Origin: an uncultured Oscillospiraceae bacterium
Lineage (GTDB): Bacteria > Bacillota > Clostridia > Oscillospirales > Oscillospiraceae
Direction: 5' to 3'
DNA: 64,000 bases
Assembly (NCBI GenBank): GCA_934654755.1
Contig: CAKUGQ010000001.1
Span: forward strand, 1 to 64,000
The notes under the pieces are model-generated. The model was not told the origin of the DNA. It made no database searches and worked only from the letters and a program-made list of their open reading frames with translations. Each line of letters starts with the position of its first letter. The first letter of the stretch is position 1. The translations under genes were made by a program, and so were the position numbers. Positions 16,290 to 24,379 of this stretch are shown one piece after another.

Positions 16290-16443
16290 TCTGTGTCATT
16301 GCGAGGAGGGCGCAAGCCCGACGCGGCAATCTGATGCAAGATCTTACAAGAGATTGCCACGGGCGGCAAAGCCGCCCTCGCAATGACAGTTTTCGGTACA
16401 AAAGATTGCCACGACTTGCTGCCGCAAGTCTCGCAATGACAGA
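16290..16443. repeat. Dispersed-repeat units left of the MITE-like element
   Basis: Three to four TCATTGCGAG-family units with cores GGGCGGCAAAGCCGCCC and GACTTGCTGCCGCAAGTC. No gene in the whole stretch 16147-16961. Confidence 0.85.
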
Positions 16444-16626
16444 ACCGCCGCGCGGCGGCAGGGCTTCCCCTTGAGGGGAAGCTGTCAGTGAGCAACGCGA
16501 GCTGACTGATGAGGTGTAGCCCACGGATGTGGGCGAGTCAAAACCCTGCCGCCTTCGGCGGACACCTCATCCGGCCGCTCCGCTTCGCTGCGCGTCCACC
16601 TTCCCCTCAAGGGGAAGGCTTTGGGG
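16443..16626. mobile_element. MITE-like element, copy 1
   Basis: A 184-bp sequence nearly identical to 51318-51502. Each end carries a palindrome (CTTCCCCTTGAGGGGAAG left, CTTCCCCTCAAGGGGAAG right), so the ends are inverted repeats. It has no reading frame of its own. It sits between TCATTGCGAG units downstream of the large prepilin gene. Mobility is inferred from repetition and terminal symmetry; no transposase is seen. Confidence 0.7.
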
Positions 16627-16635
16627 GTGCGCTGC

Positions 16636-16812
16636 TTGAGATTGCCACGGCCACTGGCGTGGACTCGCAATGACAGGGGGGTATGTGTCATTGCGAGGAG
16701 GGCGCAAGCCTGTTTACCTGTCATTGCGAGGAGGGCGCAAGCCCGACGCGGCAATCTAATGTCAGGTTTTACAAAAGATTGCCACGACCCCTTCGGGGTC
16801 TCGCAATGACAG
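16636..16812. repeat. Dispersed-repeat units right of the MITE-like element
   Basis: Further TCATTGCGAG-family units, two of them with the same GAGGAGGGCGCAAGCC left half, and a core GACCCCTTCGGGGTC. Confidence 0.85.
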
Positions 16813-16899
16813 ATTCTACCCGCCGGGGGCATCCGGCGGCAGAACCGCCGTGAGCGGCGGAAAAAATCCCCGTCCGCTGCACAAAAGTGAAAACAGGGA

Positions 16900-16928
16900 T
16901 TGAATTTTTAACAATTTTCCTGTATAAT
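16900..16928 (+). promoter_or_regulatory. Promoter of gpmI
   Basis: TTGAAT, 17 bp, TATAAT, 33 bp before the chosen start. Confidence 0.8.
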
Positions 16929-16961
16929 ACCCGGATAGAATACCATTGGAGGCGCATTTTC

Positions 16962-18533
16962 ATGACCAAACCGATCGTACTGATCGTAATGGACGGCGTC
17001 GGCAAGGGCGACGGCGGTCCCGGCGACGCCGTTGCGCAGGCCAAAACGCCTACGCTCGATCGTTTATTTGCTACCTGCCCCTATACCTGGCTCAAGGCGC
17101 ACGGCACCGCCGTCGGCCTGCCCACGGACGACGACATGGGCAACTCCGAGGTCGGCCACAACGCGCTCGGCTGCGGGCAGATCTATTCGCAGGGCGCGAA
17201 GCTCGTCAGTGAATCCATCGAAAACGGCTCGCTTTTTGAAAGCGCGACCTGGAAGGACCTTGTGATCAACTGTACGCGCAGCGGCCGCGCGTTCCACTTC
17301 CTCGGCCTGCTTTCCGACGGCAATGTCCATTCCAACATTGCCCACCTGTTCGCCCTGCTGCGCCATGCGCACGCCGAGGGCGTCAAACGGGCGTATTGCC
17401 ATATCCTGCTCGACGGGCGCGACGTGCCCGCAACCTCCGCGCTGGACTATGTGGACGCGCTGGAGAAGGTGCTCTCCGAGCTGCGCACGGACGGCTGCGA
17501 TTACCGCATCGCCTCCGGCGGCGGCAGAATGCAGATCACCATGGATCGCTATGAGGCCAATTGGCCGATGGTCGAAGCCGGCTGGCGCACTCATGTGCAG
17601 GGTCTCGGCCGCCGCTTCCCTTCCGCCCGCGAGGCCATTGAAACCTACCGCGCCGAGCTGGGCTGCATCGATCAGGATCTCCCCGCCTTTGTCGTGGAGG
17701 ACGGCGGCGAGCCGGTCGCCCGCATCGCCAACGGCGACAGCGTCGTGCTGTTCAACTTCCGCGGCGACCGTGCGCAGGAGATTTCTCTGGCCTTCGACCG
17801 CAAGGACTTTGACAAGTTCGACCGCGGCGACTACACCGGCGTGCACTATGCCGGTATGCTGGAATACGACGGCGATCTGAAGATTCCGCAGCACTACCTC
17901 GTGCAGCCGCCCGTCATTCAAAACACGCTCACGGAGCTGCTGTGCGCGCACGGCATCCGCGAGTACGCCGTTTCCGAAACGCAGAAATACGGTCATGTGA
18001 CCTATTTCTGGAACGGCAACCGCTCCGGCAAGGTCTGCCCGGAGCTGGAGACCTATGAGGAGATCCCCTCGGACGTGATTCCCTTCGATCAGGAGCCGGA
18101 GATGAAGTCGCGCGAAATCACCGACCATCTGCTGGCTGCAATGGAGTCCGGGAAATATGATTTCCTGCGCTGCAACTACCCGAACGGCGATATGGTCGGC
18201 CACACGGGTGTCCTGAGCGCCGTCATTACCGCAATGGAGGCCGTCGATGCGAGCGTCGCGCGCATTCTGGAGGCGGCCGAGCGGTTGGGCTATACCGTGC
18301 TTGTCACCGCCGATCACGGCAATGCCGATCAGATGACCGAAACGAAGAAGGGCAAGACCTCCGTGCGTACCGCACACAGCCTGAATCCGGTTCCCTTTAT
18401 CGTCTATGATCCCGGCGTGACGCATACGCTTCGTCAGGGCCATTTCGGACTCGCCAACGTTGCGCCCACGGTTGCGCAGCTTCTCGGCATCGTCCCGCCC
18501 CAATGCTGGGAGGAAGGAATGCTTGCGCAGTAA
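16962..18533 (+). CDS. gpmI: 2,3-bisphosphoglycerate-independent phosphoglycerate mutase
   Basis: 523 residues. It interconverts 3- and 2-phosphoglycerate in glycolysis; a dinuclear metal (usually Mn) enzyme of the alkaline phosphatase superfamily. VLIVMDGVG near the N-terminus has the first metal Asp; the catalytic Ser62 is in DDDMGNSEVGHNALG. HILLDGRDVPATSA, LFNFRGDRAQE, NYPNGDMVGHTG and VTADHGNADQM complete the metal site. The start at 16962 has GGAGGCGC upstream; an in-frame start at 16887 lies upstream of the promoter and is rejected. It is transcribed alone; a repeat unit follows. Confidence 0.96.
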   Translation: MTKPIVLIVMDGVGKGDGGPGDAVAQAKTPTLDRLFATCPYTWLKAHGTAVGLPTDDDMGNSEVGHNALGCGQIYSQGAKLVSESIENGSLFESATWKDLVINCTRSGRAFHFLGLLSDGNVHSNIAHLFALLRHAHAEGVKRAYCHILLDGRDVPATSALDYVDALEKVLSELRTDGCDYRIASGGGRMQITMDRYEANWPMVEAGWRTHVQGLGRRFPSAREAIETYRAELGCIDQDLPAFVVEDGGEPVARIANGDSVVLFNFRGDRAQEISLAFDRKDFDKFDRGDYTGVHYAGMLEYDGDLKIPQHYLVQPPVIQNTLTELLCAHGIREYAVSETQKYGHVTYFWNGNRSGKVCPELETYEEIPSDVIPFDQEPEMKSREITDHLLAAMESGKYDFLRCNYPNGDMVGHTGVLSAVITAMEAVDASVARILEAAERLGYTVLVTADHGNADQMTETKKGKTSVRTAHSLNPVPFIVYDPGVTHTLRQGHFGLANVAPTVAQLLGIVPPQCWEEGMLAQ

Positions 18534-18584
18534 GCATGTCGCCTTTGCGAGAAGCAGAAAAATACGGCAATTCTGTCGCTCGCC

Positions 18585-18643
18585 ATTGCGAGGAGGGCGC
18601 AAGCCCGACGCAGCAATCCGACGAATGCTTTCGCAATGGCATA
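18585..18643. repeat. Single dispersed-repeat unit between gpmI and the Asp23-like gene
   Basis: GCCATTGCGAGGAGGGCGCAAGCC followed by a degenerate partner ending TTTCGCAATGGC, which makes one large inverted repeat. The neighbouring 18640-18690 holds no clear promoter. Confidence 0.7.
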
Positions 18644-18696
18644 TAACCCCGAGCCGGGTCGCTTTGGGGTTCCCATAACAAGAAGGAGGAATATCG

Positions 18697-19050
18697 ATGA
18701 TCCGCCGCAACAACGAGCTGGGCGCCATCAGCGTGTCCAACAACGTCTTTACAAAGATCGCCGGCAACGCCGCAACGCATTGCTTCGGCGTGAAGGGTAT
18801 GGCGATTCGCACCGTGTCCGACGGGCTGGTGCATCTTCTGCGCCGCGAGTCGATGTCAAAGGGCGTGCTGATCCACACCCACGACGACGGCTCCGTCACC
18901 ATCGATCTGCATATCATGGTCGATCAGGGCGTGAATATCCCCGCGTTGTCCAAATCCATTGTCTCTGAGGTACGTTTCGTCGTGCAGCAGCAGACAGATA
19001 CCGAGGTCAGGGAAGTCAACGTGTTCGTAGACTCCATGATGCTCGACTGA
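18697..19050 (+). CDS. Asp23/Gls24 family protein (YloU-like)
   Basis: 117 residues, the normal size of the family. It starts with LGAISVSNNVFTKIAGNAATHCFGVKGM, the conserved alpha/beta start of Asp23/Gls24 proteins, and ends with VREVNVFVDSMML. No signal or membrane segment is present. In Firmicutes this gene usually precedes a DhaL-domain kinase gene (yloU-yloV), as here. Asp23 relatives are linked to the cell envelope and alkaline or fatty-acid stress; the role here is inferred. GAAGGAGGAA lies upstream of the ATG. Confidence 0.9.
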   Translation: MIRRNNELGAISVSNNVFTKIAGNAATHCFGVKGMAIRTVSDGLVHLLRRESMSKGVLIHTHDDGSVTIDLHIMVDQGVNIPALSKSIVSEVRFVVQQQTDTEVREVNVFVDSMMLD

Positions 19051-19057
19051 AAGGCAG

Positions 19058-20740
19058 GTGTCCACCTTGAGATATTCCCTCGACGGAGCGCTGCTTCGCG
19101 AAATGATCCTGGGCGGAGCCGCTCTGGTTGAGCAGCATAAGCAGCAGATCAACGAATTGAATGTTTTCCCCGTGCCGGACGGCGACACGGGTACCAACAT
19201 GAGCCTGACCCTGGGCGCCGCTGCGGACGCTCTGCGAAACTCCCGCGAGACCTCGCTGACCAAAATCGCCGATCTGACCGCTTCGGCCACCATGCGCGGC
19301 GGACGCGGGAATTCCGGCGTAATTCTGTCGCTGCTGTTCCGGGGCTTTGCCAAAAGCCTCAAGGGGATGCAGGAATGCACCCCCGCCGCCTTTGCCGATG
19401 CGTTGGCGGCAGGTGTAGAGGCTGCATATAAGGCCGTCGGCAAGCCCACGGAGGGGACCATTCTGACCGTTTCCCGTGTTTCGGCCGCCCGTGCGCAGCA
19501 GGCTGCCGCCGAGGGCGCGGATCTGGGGGAGGTGCTTGCCGCGACGGTTGCGTCGGCCGAGCAGGCGCTTGCCGCAACAGTGCATCAGAATCCCGTGCTG
19601 GAAAAAGCGGGCGTTGTCGATGCCGGCGGCAAGGGCTGGCTGTATGTGCTTCAGGCCATGCAGACGCTGGCTGCGGGCGGCGTGATCGAGCGTGCCGACG
19701 TCCGCGTGCGCGAGCGGGCGGATTTCACGGAGTTTGCCACCGAGGACATCACCTTCGCCTTTGATACGGTCTATATCGTGCGAAAAAACGAGCCGGATGT
19801 CGATCTGACGCCGCTGCGCGACTATCTGGAATCCATCGGCGACAGCCTTGTGATCGGCGAGGATGACGAGGCGTTCAAGGTCCATGTTCACACGAATATC
19901 CCCGGCTGCGCCCTGACCGAGTCACAGAAGTACGGCACACTGGAGATTGCCAAGATCGAGAATATGCGTACGCAGCACGACGAGCTGGCCGCAGGCCGCC
20001 GCGTGCAAACGGCGGACGATCTGGATATGGAGGAGGCTGAGCACGGCATGGCCGCTCCGAAGGCTCCGGCAGAGCAGGGGCACAAGCCCTTTGGTATTGT
20101 TTCCGTCTGCGCGGGCGAGGGATTGGCGAAGCTGCTGCGCGAGCTGGGCGCAGACAACATCATTGAGGGCGGCCAGACGATGAATCCCTCCACGCAGGAT
20201 ATTCTGGAGGCAATCGAGCGCACGCCGGCAGATACCGTGTTTGTGTTTCCGAACAACAAGAACATCATTATGGCGGCGCAGCAGACGGCTGACCTGTGCG
20301 ATAAGCAGGTCGTTGTTGTGCCGAGCAAGACCGTTCCGCAGGGCATCAGCGCGCTGCTGGTTTTCGATCCCGATGCAAGCGCCGAGGAAAACCTCGATGC
20401 GATGACCGAGGCGCTCGGCAACGTCGATACCATGCAGATCACATATGCTGCGCGTGACTCCGAGTTTGACGGCCACGACATCCGCGCCGGTGAGTATCTG
20501 GCGCTTTACGGCAGTGCGCTGTTCGGCAGCAGTCCGAATCTGGAGGAGCTGCTTGCAGCGTTGGCTGCACGTCTGCGTGAGCAGGGCAGTGAGTTTATCA
20601 CCGTCTACTATGGTGCAGATACGACCGCCAAACAGGCGGAAACGGCGGCGGAGCTGTTCCGCAGCGCCTGTCCGGATGCCGAGGTGAATCTCATCGACGG
20701 CGGTCAGCCGGTGTATTATTATCTGATCTCCGCAGAATAA
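19058..20740 (+). CDS. DhaL/DAK2-domain fatty acid kinase-like protein (YloV/FakA)
   Basis: 560 residues from GTG 19058; a TTG at 19067 with a better placed AGGTG ribosome site is an alternative start. The N-terminal DhaL domain has the nucleotide/metal motif NELNVFPVPDGDTGTNMSLTL and the MRGGRGNSGVILSLLFRGF loop. A central domain contains HVHTNIPG, and the C-terminal domain is DegV-like. FakA phosphorylates fatty acids held by a DegV/FakB protein; one such protein is encoded at 10422-11267. It follows the Asp23-like gene by 7 bp, the conserved yloU-yloV order. A terminator follows 6 bp after the stop. Confidence 0.92.
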   Translation: MSTLRYSLDGALLREMILGGAALVEQHKQQINELNVFPVPDGDTGTNMSLTLGAAADALRNSRETSLTKIADLTASATMRGGRGNSGVILSLLFRGFAKSLKGMQECTPAAFADALAAGVEAAYKAVGKPTEGTILTVSRVSAARAQQAAAEGADLGEVLAATVASAEQALAATVHQNPVLEKAGVVDAGGKGWLYVLQAMQTLAAGGVIERADVRVRERADFTEFATEDITFAFDTVYIVRKNEPDVDLTPLRDYLESIGDSLVIGEDDEAFKVHVHTNIPGCALTESQKYGTLEIAKIENMRTQHDELAAGRRVQTADDLDMEEAEHGMAAPKAPAEQGHKPFGIVSVCAGEGLAKLLRELGADNIIEGGQTMNPSTQDILEAIERTPADTVFVFPNNKNIIMAAQQTADLCDKQVVVVPSKTVPQGISALLVFDPDASAEENLDAMTEALGNVDTMQITYAARDSEFDGHDIRAGEYLALYGSALFGSSPNLEELLAALAARLREQGSEFITVYYGADTTAKQAETAAELFRSACPDAEVNLIDGGQPVYYYLISAE

Positions 20741-20746
20741 TATCCG

Positions 20747-20775
20747 AAAAGAGCCTCCCACTGGGAGGCTCTTTT
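20747..20775. terminator. Terminator after the FakA-like gene
   Basis: Stem AAAAGAGCCTCCC / GGGAGGCTCTTTT, symmetrical, so it can act for both converging transcripts (fakA-like and the GNAT gene). Confidence 0.85.
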
Positions 20776-20843
20776 GCAATCGTGCTGAGAAGAGACGAAC
20801 CGGTCGCGGCACCGGCGGCTGTTATCCAGCGATACCGCTTGCG

Positions 20844-21641
20844 TCAGAGCGACAGGCCCCAATAGCCTGTGGGAAGCGCGCCGCGCAGCGGCTTGCCCCA
20901 TGCCTGCGGCACGCCGCCGCCGGGAGAGGAGACGGTTCCTTCCTGTATGTCCAGCGCCGCGGCGAGTGCCGCCGCTGCGGCTGGGCTGTCCGGGATCAGC
21001 TCACTGATGTGGAGCGCGCCGTCAACAAGCATTGCCGCGGCGCAGCAAAGAGCGTCGGCGGTTTCAATCCGGTAAAGCCCTGCGCCGCTCAGCTCGCCAT
21101 AGCCCTGCGCGCAGCGCAGAAAATCCTCGGAAAATGCAGCGAAATCTGCCGTGAGCAGCATCTCGCGCAGGGCGCGGTAGTCCGCCGCGCCGATCCGCCG
21201 CACGTCGGCACGCACTGCCTGTCGTCCGATTTCTATACGGTTCCGAAAAAAAGCCGCACGATAGCCGCGCATCTCGTAGAAGCGTGCCAGCGAAGCGTCA
21301 GCCGGCACCAGCACACAGGCGGCGAAGCCCTGCGTGCGAAGTATCTGCTCCGCCTGCACCAAAAGCTGCGTACACAGCCCGCGCCCGCGCGCGCTTTGCC
21401 GCGTACAGACGGCGTAAATGTACGCCGTGCGGATGACTTCTCCGTCGCCGCCGATATAATCGACGGGCAGTGCGCAGAGCATCGCCTGCGGCGCGCCGTT
21501 TTCGCGAACGAAGAATGCCTGCGCCGTTTTACCGGCGGTGTTCCAGAAGCAGTCCTGCTCGGCGGCCGTGTCGCCGAAGCATTCGCGCCAGAGTGCGGAC
21601 AGTGCGGGCCGGTCGCCGCGTTCGGCGGTTATCACCGTCAT
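20844..21641 (-). CDS. GNAT family N-acetyltransferase
   Basis: 265 residues from the ATG at 21641, which overlaps the stop of the upstream DUF2156 gene (ATGA). Residues 1-150 are a GNAT domain: strand AYIYAVCTRQSARGRGLCTQLLVQAE carries the R/Q-x-x-G-x-G/R acetyl-CoA loop, followed by CVLVPADASLARFYEMRGY. The C-terminal 110 residues form a second, GNAT- or sterol-carrier-like part often seen in such two-domain acetyltransferases of Clostridia. The substrate is unknown. It is co-transcribed with the DUF2156 gene, itself GNAT-like, so a joint role in envelope or small-molecule acylation is possible but unproven. Confidence 0.85.
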   Translation of the reverse strand: MTVITAERGDRPALSALWRECFGDTAAEQDCFWNTAGKTAQAFFVRENGAPQAMLCALPVDYIGGDGEVIRTAYIYAVCTRQSARGRGLCTQLLVQAEQILRTQGFAACVLVPADASLARFYEMRGYRAAFFRNRIEIGRQAVRADVRRIGAADYRALREMLLTADFAAFSEDFLRCAQGYGELSGAGLYRIETADALCCAAAMLVDGALHISELIPDSPAAAAALAAALDIQEGTVSSPGGGVPQAWGKPLRGALPTGYWGLSL

Positions 21642-22525
21642 ACGATCTCTTCCGCAAGCCATTTTTCCAGGAGGATATCCGGCTGATAGCTTTCCTTGGC
21701 CTTGCGCAGGCCGGGCAGCCCCATGTCGTCCTCGCGGTTGAGCAGGCGCACGTCAGGGTGCCGTTCGCGGATGCTTCGGGCATATTCGCGGTTGATGATC
21801 GGGTAGGCGCCCGGCACGTCCGCCATTGCCTTTTCAAAGTGAATGCCGAAGGTATCGTCGCTGATGCGGCTGCCGATGGCGTAGGCCAGAATCGTGCCGC
21901 CGTCTTCGATAACGGCGCCTTCCAGCCCCAGTGCGTCAAAGTCCGCGAAGGCGCGCTCCAGAGCGGTCTGCTCTTCGCGGTAGTCCTCGCCGGATTCGCC
22001 GTGACGCTCATACCACAGCGACGTAAACGCCGCACAACGCGGCAGCAGGTCGCCCGTCAGCGGCAGCAGGCGGTAATCCGGGTGCTCCGCTTCGAAGCGG
22101 TTGCAGAAATTACGCTTGGACTGCAGGCTTTTGCCGTGCAGGTCGCACAGCCGGTCGATGGAGTAGATGTAGTCATAGTATTCGCGCACCGGCAGGAAGC
22201 GGAAGCGGCCGGGAAATGCGGTCTCAAAAAGGTCGAGGTCATCCTTCAGCAGGCAGTACAGCCGGAAGGGGATGCCGCGCTCCTGTGCGTCCCGGCGCAG
22301 CAGTTCGATCAGCGCGGCGCGATCTCCGCGCAGCGGCAGCGCGTAGCTCGTGACGTGATCGACCGTGCCGAAGATCAGGGGCACGTCATAATCGGTGCAG
22401 ACGCTCTGCTCACCCCAGAGGCAGAGATACGGGAAGGTGTCTTCGCAGGCGCGATTGCCCGCACTGCGCAGATACGGTTCGAGAATCGGCCGGTCGGCCG
22501 GAATAATCTTGCGAAAGTTCAGCAT
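21638..22525 (-). CDS. DUF2156 domain protein (phosphatidylglycerol lysyltransferase C-terminal-like)
   Basis: 295 residues, no membrane segment. The whole protein matches the DUF2156 pattern: FRKIIPADRPILEPYL start, DYIYSIDRLCDLHGKSLQSKRNFCNRF in the middle, and ADVPGAYPIINREYARSIRERHP-LNREDDMGLPGLRKAKESYQP at the end, the acyl-transferase core shared with MprF catalytic domains. The membrane flippase part of MprF is absent. The substrate is unknown. It is first in a two-gene operon with the GNAT protein, with a promoter at 22556-22583. Confidence 0.87.
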   Translation of the reverse strand: MLNFRKIIPADRPILEPYLRSAGNRACEDTFPYLCLWGEQSVCTDYDVPLIFGTVDHVTSYALPLRGDRAALIELLRRDAQERGIPFRLYCLLKDDLDLFETAFPGRFRFLPVREYYDYIYSIDRLCDLHGKSLQSKRNFCNRFEAEHPDYRLLPLTGDLLPRCAAFTSLWYERHGESGEDYREEQTALERAFADFDALGLEGAVIEDGGTILAYAIGSRISDDTFGIHFEKAMADVPGAYPIINREYARSIRERHPDVRLLNREDDMGLPGLRKAKESYQPDILLEKWLAEEIV

Positions 22526-22555
22526 AAAAACCCCACTTTATTGATTGTCATATTC

Positions 22556-22583
22556 ATTATAGCACGAAAACCGTACAGGTCAA
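22556..22583 (-). promoter_or_regulatory. Promoter of the DUF2156-GNAT operon
   Basis: On the minus strand: TTGACC, 16 bp, TATAAT. Its -35 box is only 2 bp from that of the divergent mnmA promoter. Confidence 0.75.
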
Positions 22584-22585
22584 CC

Positions 22586-22614
22586 TTGCATTTTTCTCAA
22601 AAATCATGTATTCT
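22586..22614 (+). promoter_or_regulatory. Promoter of mnmA
   Basis: TTGCAT, 17 bp, TATTCT, back to back with the minus-strand promoter 22556-22583. Confidence 0.65.
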
Positions 22615-22635
22615 ATGGGAGAAGGGAGTGAGGCT

Positions 22636-23709
22636 ATGGCAAAGATACTTGTCGCCATGTCCGGCGGCGTGGATTCCAGCGTCGCCGCGAAGCTGCTGTG
22701 CGACGCGGGTAACGAGTGCATCGGCTGCACAATGAAGCTCTATTCCAACGAGGATGCGGGGCTTTCGCGCAGCCATACCTGCTGCTCGCTGGATGATGTG
22801 GAGGATGCGCGGGGGGTCGCACGGGCACTGAATATGCCGTATTATGTGTTCAATTTCTCCGACGATTTTCGCGAAAAGGTCATCGGAAAGTTCATTGACT
22901 GTTACAGCCGCGGCGTAACGCCCAACCCCTGTATCGACTGCAACCGCTATATGAAATTCGATAAGCTGTTTGAGCGGGCGCGGTTGATGGGCTGCGACTT
23001 TGTTGCTACCGGCCACTATGCCCGTATTGACCGCGATGAAAACGGCCGTTTCCGGCTGAAAAAGGCGCTGGATCCCGCGAAGGATCAGAGCTATGTGCTC
23101 TATTCCATGACGCAGGAGCAGCTTGCCTGCACGCTGTTTCCGCTCGGCGGGATGTCCAAACCGGAGGCACGGGCGCTGGCGGAGGCCGGCGGCTTCCGCA
23201 ATGCCGACAAGCCGGACAGTCAGGACATCTGCTTTGTTCCGGACGGTGACTATGCCGCCGCCATTGAACGGCTTACCGGGGAAAAAGCGGAACCGGGCGA
23301 CTATGTAGATGCGCAGGGGCGCGTAATCGGGCGGCACGCGGGCATTATCCGCTATACCATCGGGCAGCACCGCAATCTCGGCCTGTCGCTGCCGGAGCGC
23401 CGCTTTGTTTGCTGCATCCGCCCCCAGGACAATACCGTTGTCCTCGGCACGGAACAGGAGCTGTTTTCCCGCACGGCGCGTGCGGAGGAGTTTCACTGGA
23501 TCTCCGGGGAAGCGCCGCAGAAGCCCTTCCGCTGCAAGGCCAAGCTGCGCTACCGCCAGCCGGAGCAATGGGCGACGGCGACGCCGGAGGAAAACGGACG
23601 CGTGACGCTGCTGTTTGATGAACCGCAGCGGGCTGTAACACCCGGACAGGCAGCCGTGCTCTATGACGGCGAGGTTGTGTTGGGCGGCGGCGTACTCTGC
23701 GGCGTCTGA
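22636..23709 (+). CDS. mnmA: tRNA-specific 2-thiouridylase
   Basis: 357 residues from the ATG at 22636 (GGGAGTGAGG upstream; the in-frame 22606 start lies inside the promoter). MnmA thiolates U34 of tRNA Lys, Glu and Gln. The PP-loop SGGVDSS is at 9-15. The catalytic cysteine pair is Cys102 (NPCIDCNRYMKF) and Cys199 (DSQDICFV), the same numbering as in E. coli. VATGHYARI and YTIGQHRNLGL are also conserved. It is first of four co-directional genes; the others are not obviously related to tRNA modification. Confidence 0.95.
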   Translation: MAKILVAMSGGVDSSVAAKLLCDAGNECIGCTMKLYSNEDAGLSRSHTCCSLDDVEDARGVARALNMPYYVFNFSDDFREKVIGKFIDCYSRGVTPNPCIDCNRYMKFDKLFERARLMGCDFVATGHYARIDRDENGRFRLKKALDPAKDQSYVLYSMTQEQLACTLFPLGGMSKPEARALAEAGGFRNADKPDSQDICFVPDGDYAAAIERLTGEKAEPGDYVDAQGRVIGRHAGIIRYTIGQHRNLGLSLPERRFVCCIRPQDNTVVLGTEQELFSRTARAEEFHWISGEAPQKPFRCKAKLRYRQPEQWATATPEENGRVTLLFDEPQRAVTPGQAAVLYDGEVVLGGGVLCGV

Positions 23710-23754
23710 CGAACCGAAAACAAAACGATAAACGATATTTGGAGGAAAACAAAC

Positions 23755-24369
23755 ATGAAAAAGTTTCTCAGCATCGCACTGCTTCTGGCTCTGGCGCTGG
23801 CCGTATTGGCCGGCTGCGCCGATAACACGCCGAAGCCCAATGCCGGCGTCCTGACGGAGGGCTTCGATTTTACCGGCAAGCATCACGTCGAGCTTATGAT
23901 CCGCGACTATGGCAAGATTACCCTGGAGCTTGACGGCGATGTTGCACCCATCACCGTTGAAAACTTCATGCGTCTGGCCGATTCCGGCTTCTATGACGGC
24001 CTGACATTCCACCGCATTATTTCCGGCTTTATGATGCAGGGCGGCGACCCCAAGGGCAACGGTACCGGGGGTTCGGACAAGACCATTAAGGGCGAGTTTT
24101 CCGCAAACGGCGTGGAAAATAAGCTTTCGCACACCCGCGGCGCCATTTCCATGGCGCGTTCCAGCGCACCGGACAGCGCCTCGTCGCAGTTCTTCATCGT
24201 CCATAAGGATTCGGACTTCCTCGACGGCAACTATGCCTGCTTCGGTTATGTGACCGAGGGCATCGACGTTGTGGATCAGGTCTGCGCATCCGTGAAGGTC
24301 ACGGACAGCAACGGCACCGTCAAGGCCGGAGAGCAGCCTGTGATCGAGTGGATCCGCGTCGTGGACTAA
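23755..24369 (+). CDS. Cyclophilin-type peptidyl-prolyl isomerase lipoprotein
   Basis: 204 residues. The signal MKKFLSIALLLALALAVLAGC acylates Cys21, so the enzyme faces the outside of the membrane. The cyclophilin fold has GKITLELDGDVAPITVENFMRLADSGFYDGLTFHRIISGFMMQGGD (catalytic Arg in FHRI), then ISMARSSAPDSASSQFFIV and LDGNYACFGYVTEGIDVVD. It probably assists folding of exported proteins. A GGAGGAAAAC ribosome site precedes the ATG. It is 11 bp upstream of the SPFH gene. Confidence 0.94.
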   Translation: MKKFLSIALLLALALAVLAGCADNTPKPNAGVLTEGFDFTGKHHVELMIRDYGKITLELDGDVAPITVENFMRLADSGFYDGLTFHRIISGFMMQGGDPKGNGTGGSDKTIKGEFSANGVENKLSHTRGAISMARSSAPDSASSQFFIVHKDSDFLDGNYACFGYVTEGIDVVDQVCASVKVTDSNGTVKAGEQPVIEWIRVVD

Positions 24370-24379
24370 AGGAGGAAAT

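Noticed and set aside
16290..16812. CRISPR array, because of regularly spaced repeats
   Set aside because: Units alternate in orientation, have variable self-paired cores and no unique spacers of constant length; no cas genes nearby.
17064..18917. 617-residue open frame antisense to gpmI
   Set aside because: Shadow of a strongly conserved enzyme gene; no ribosome site.
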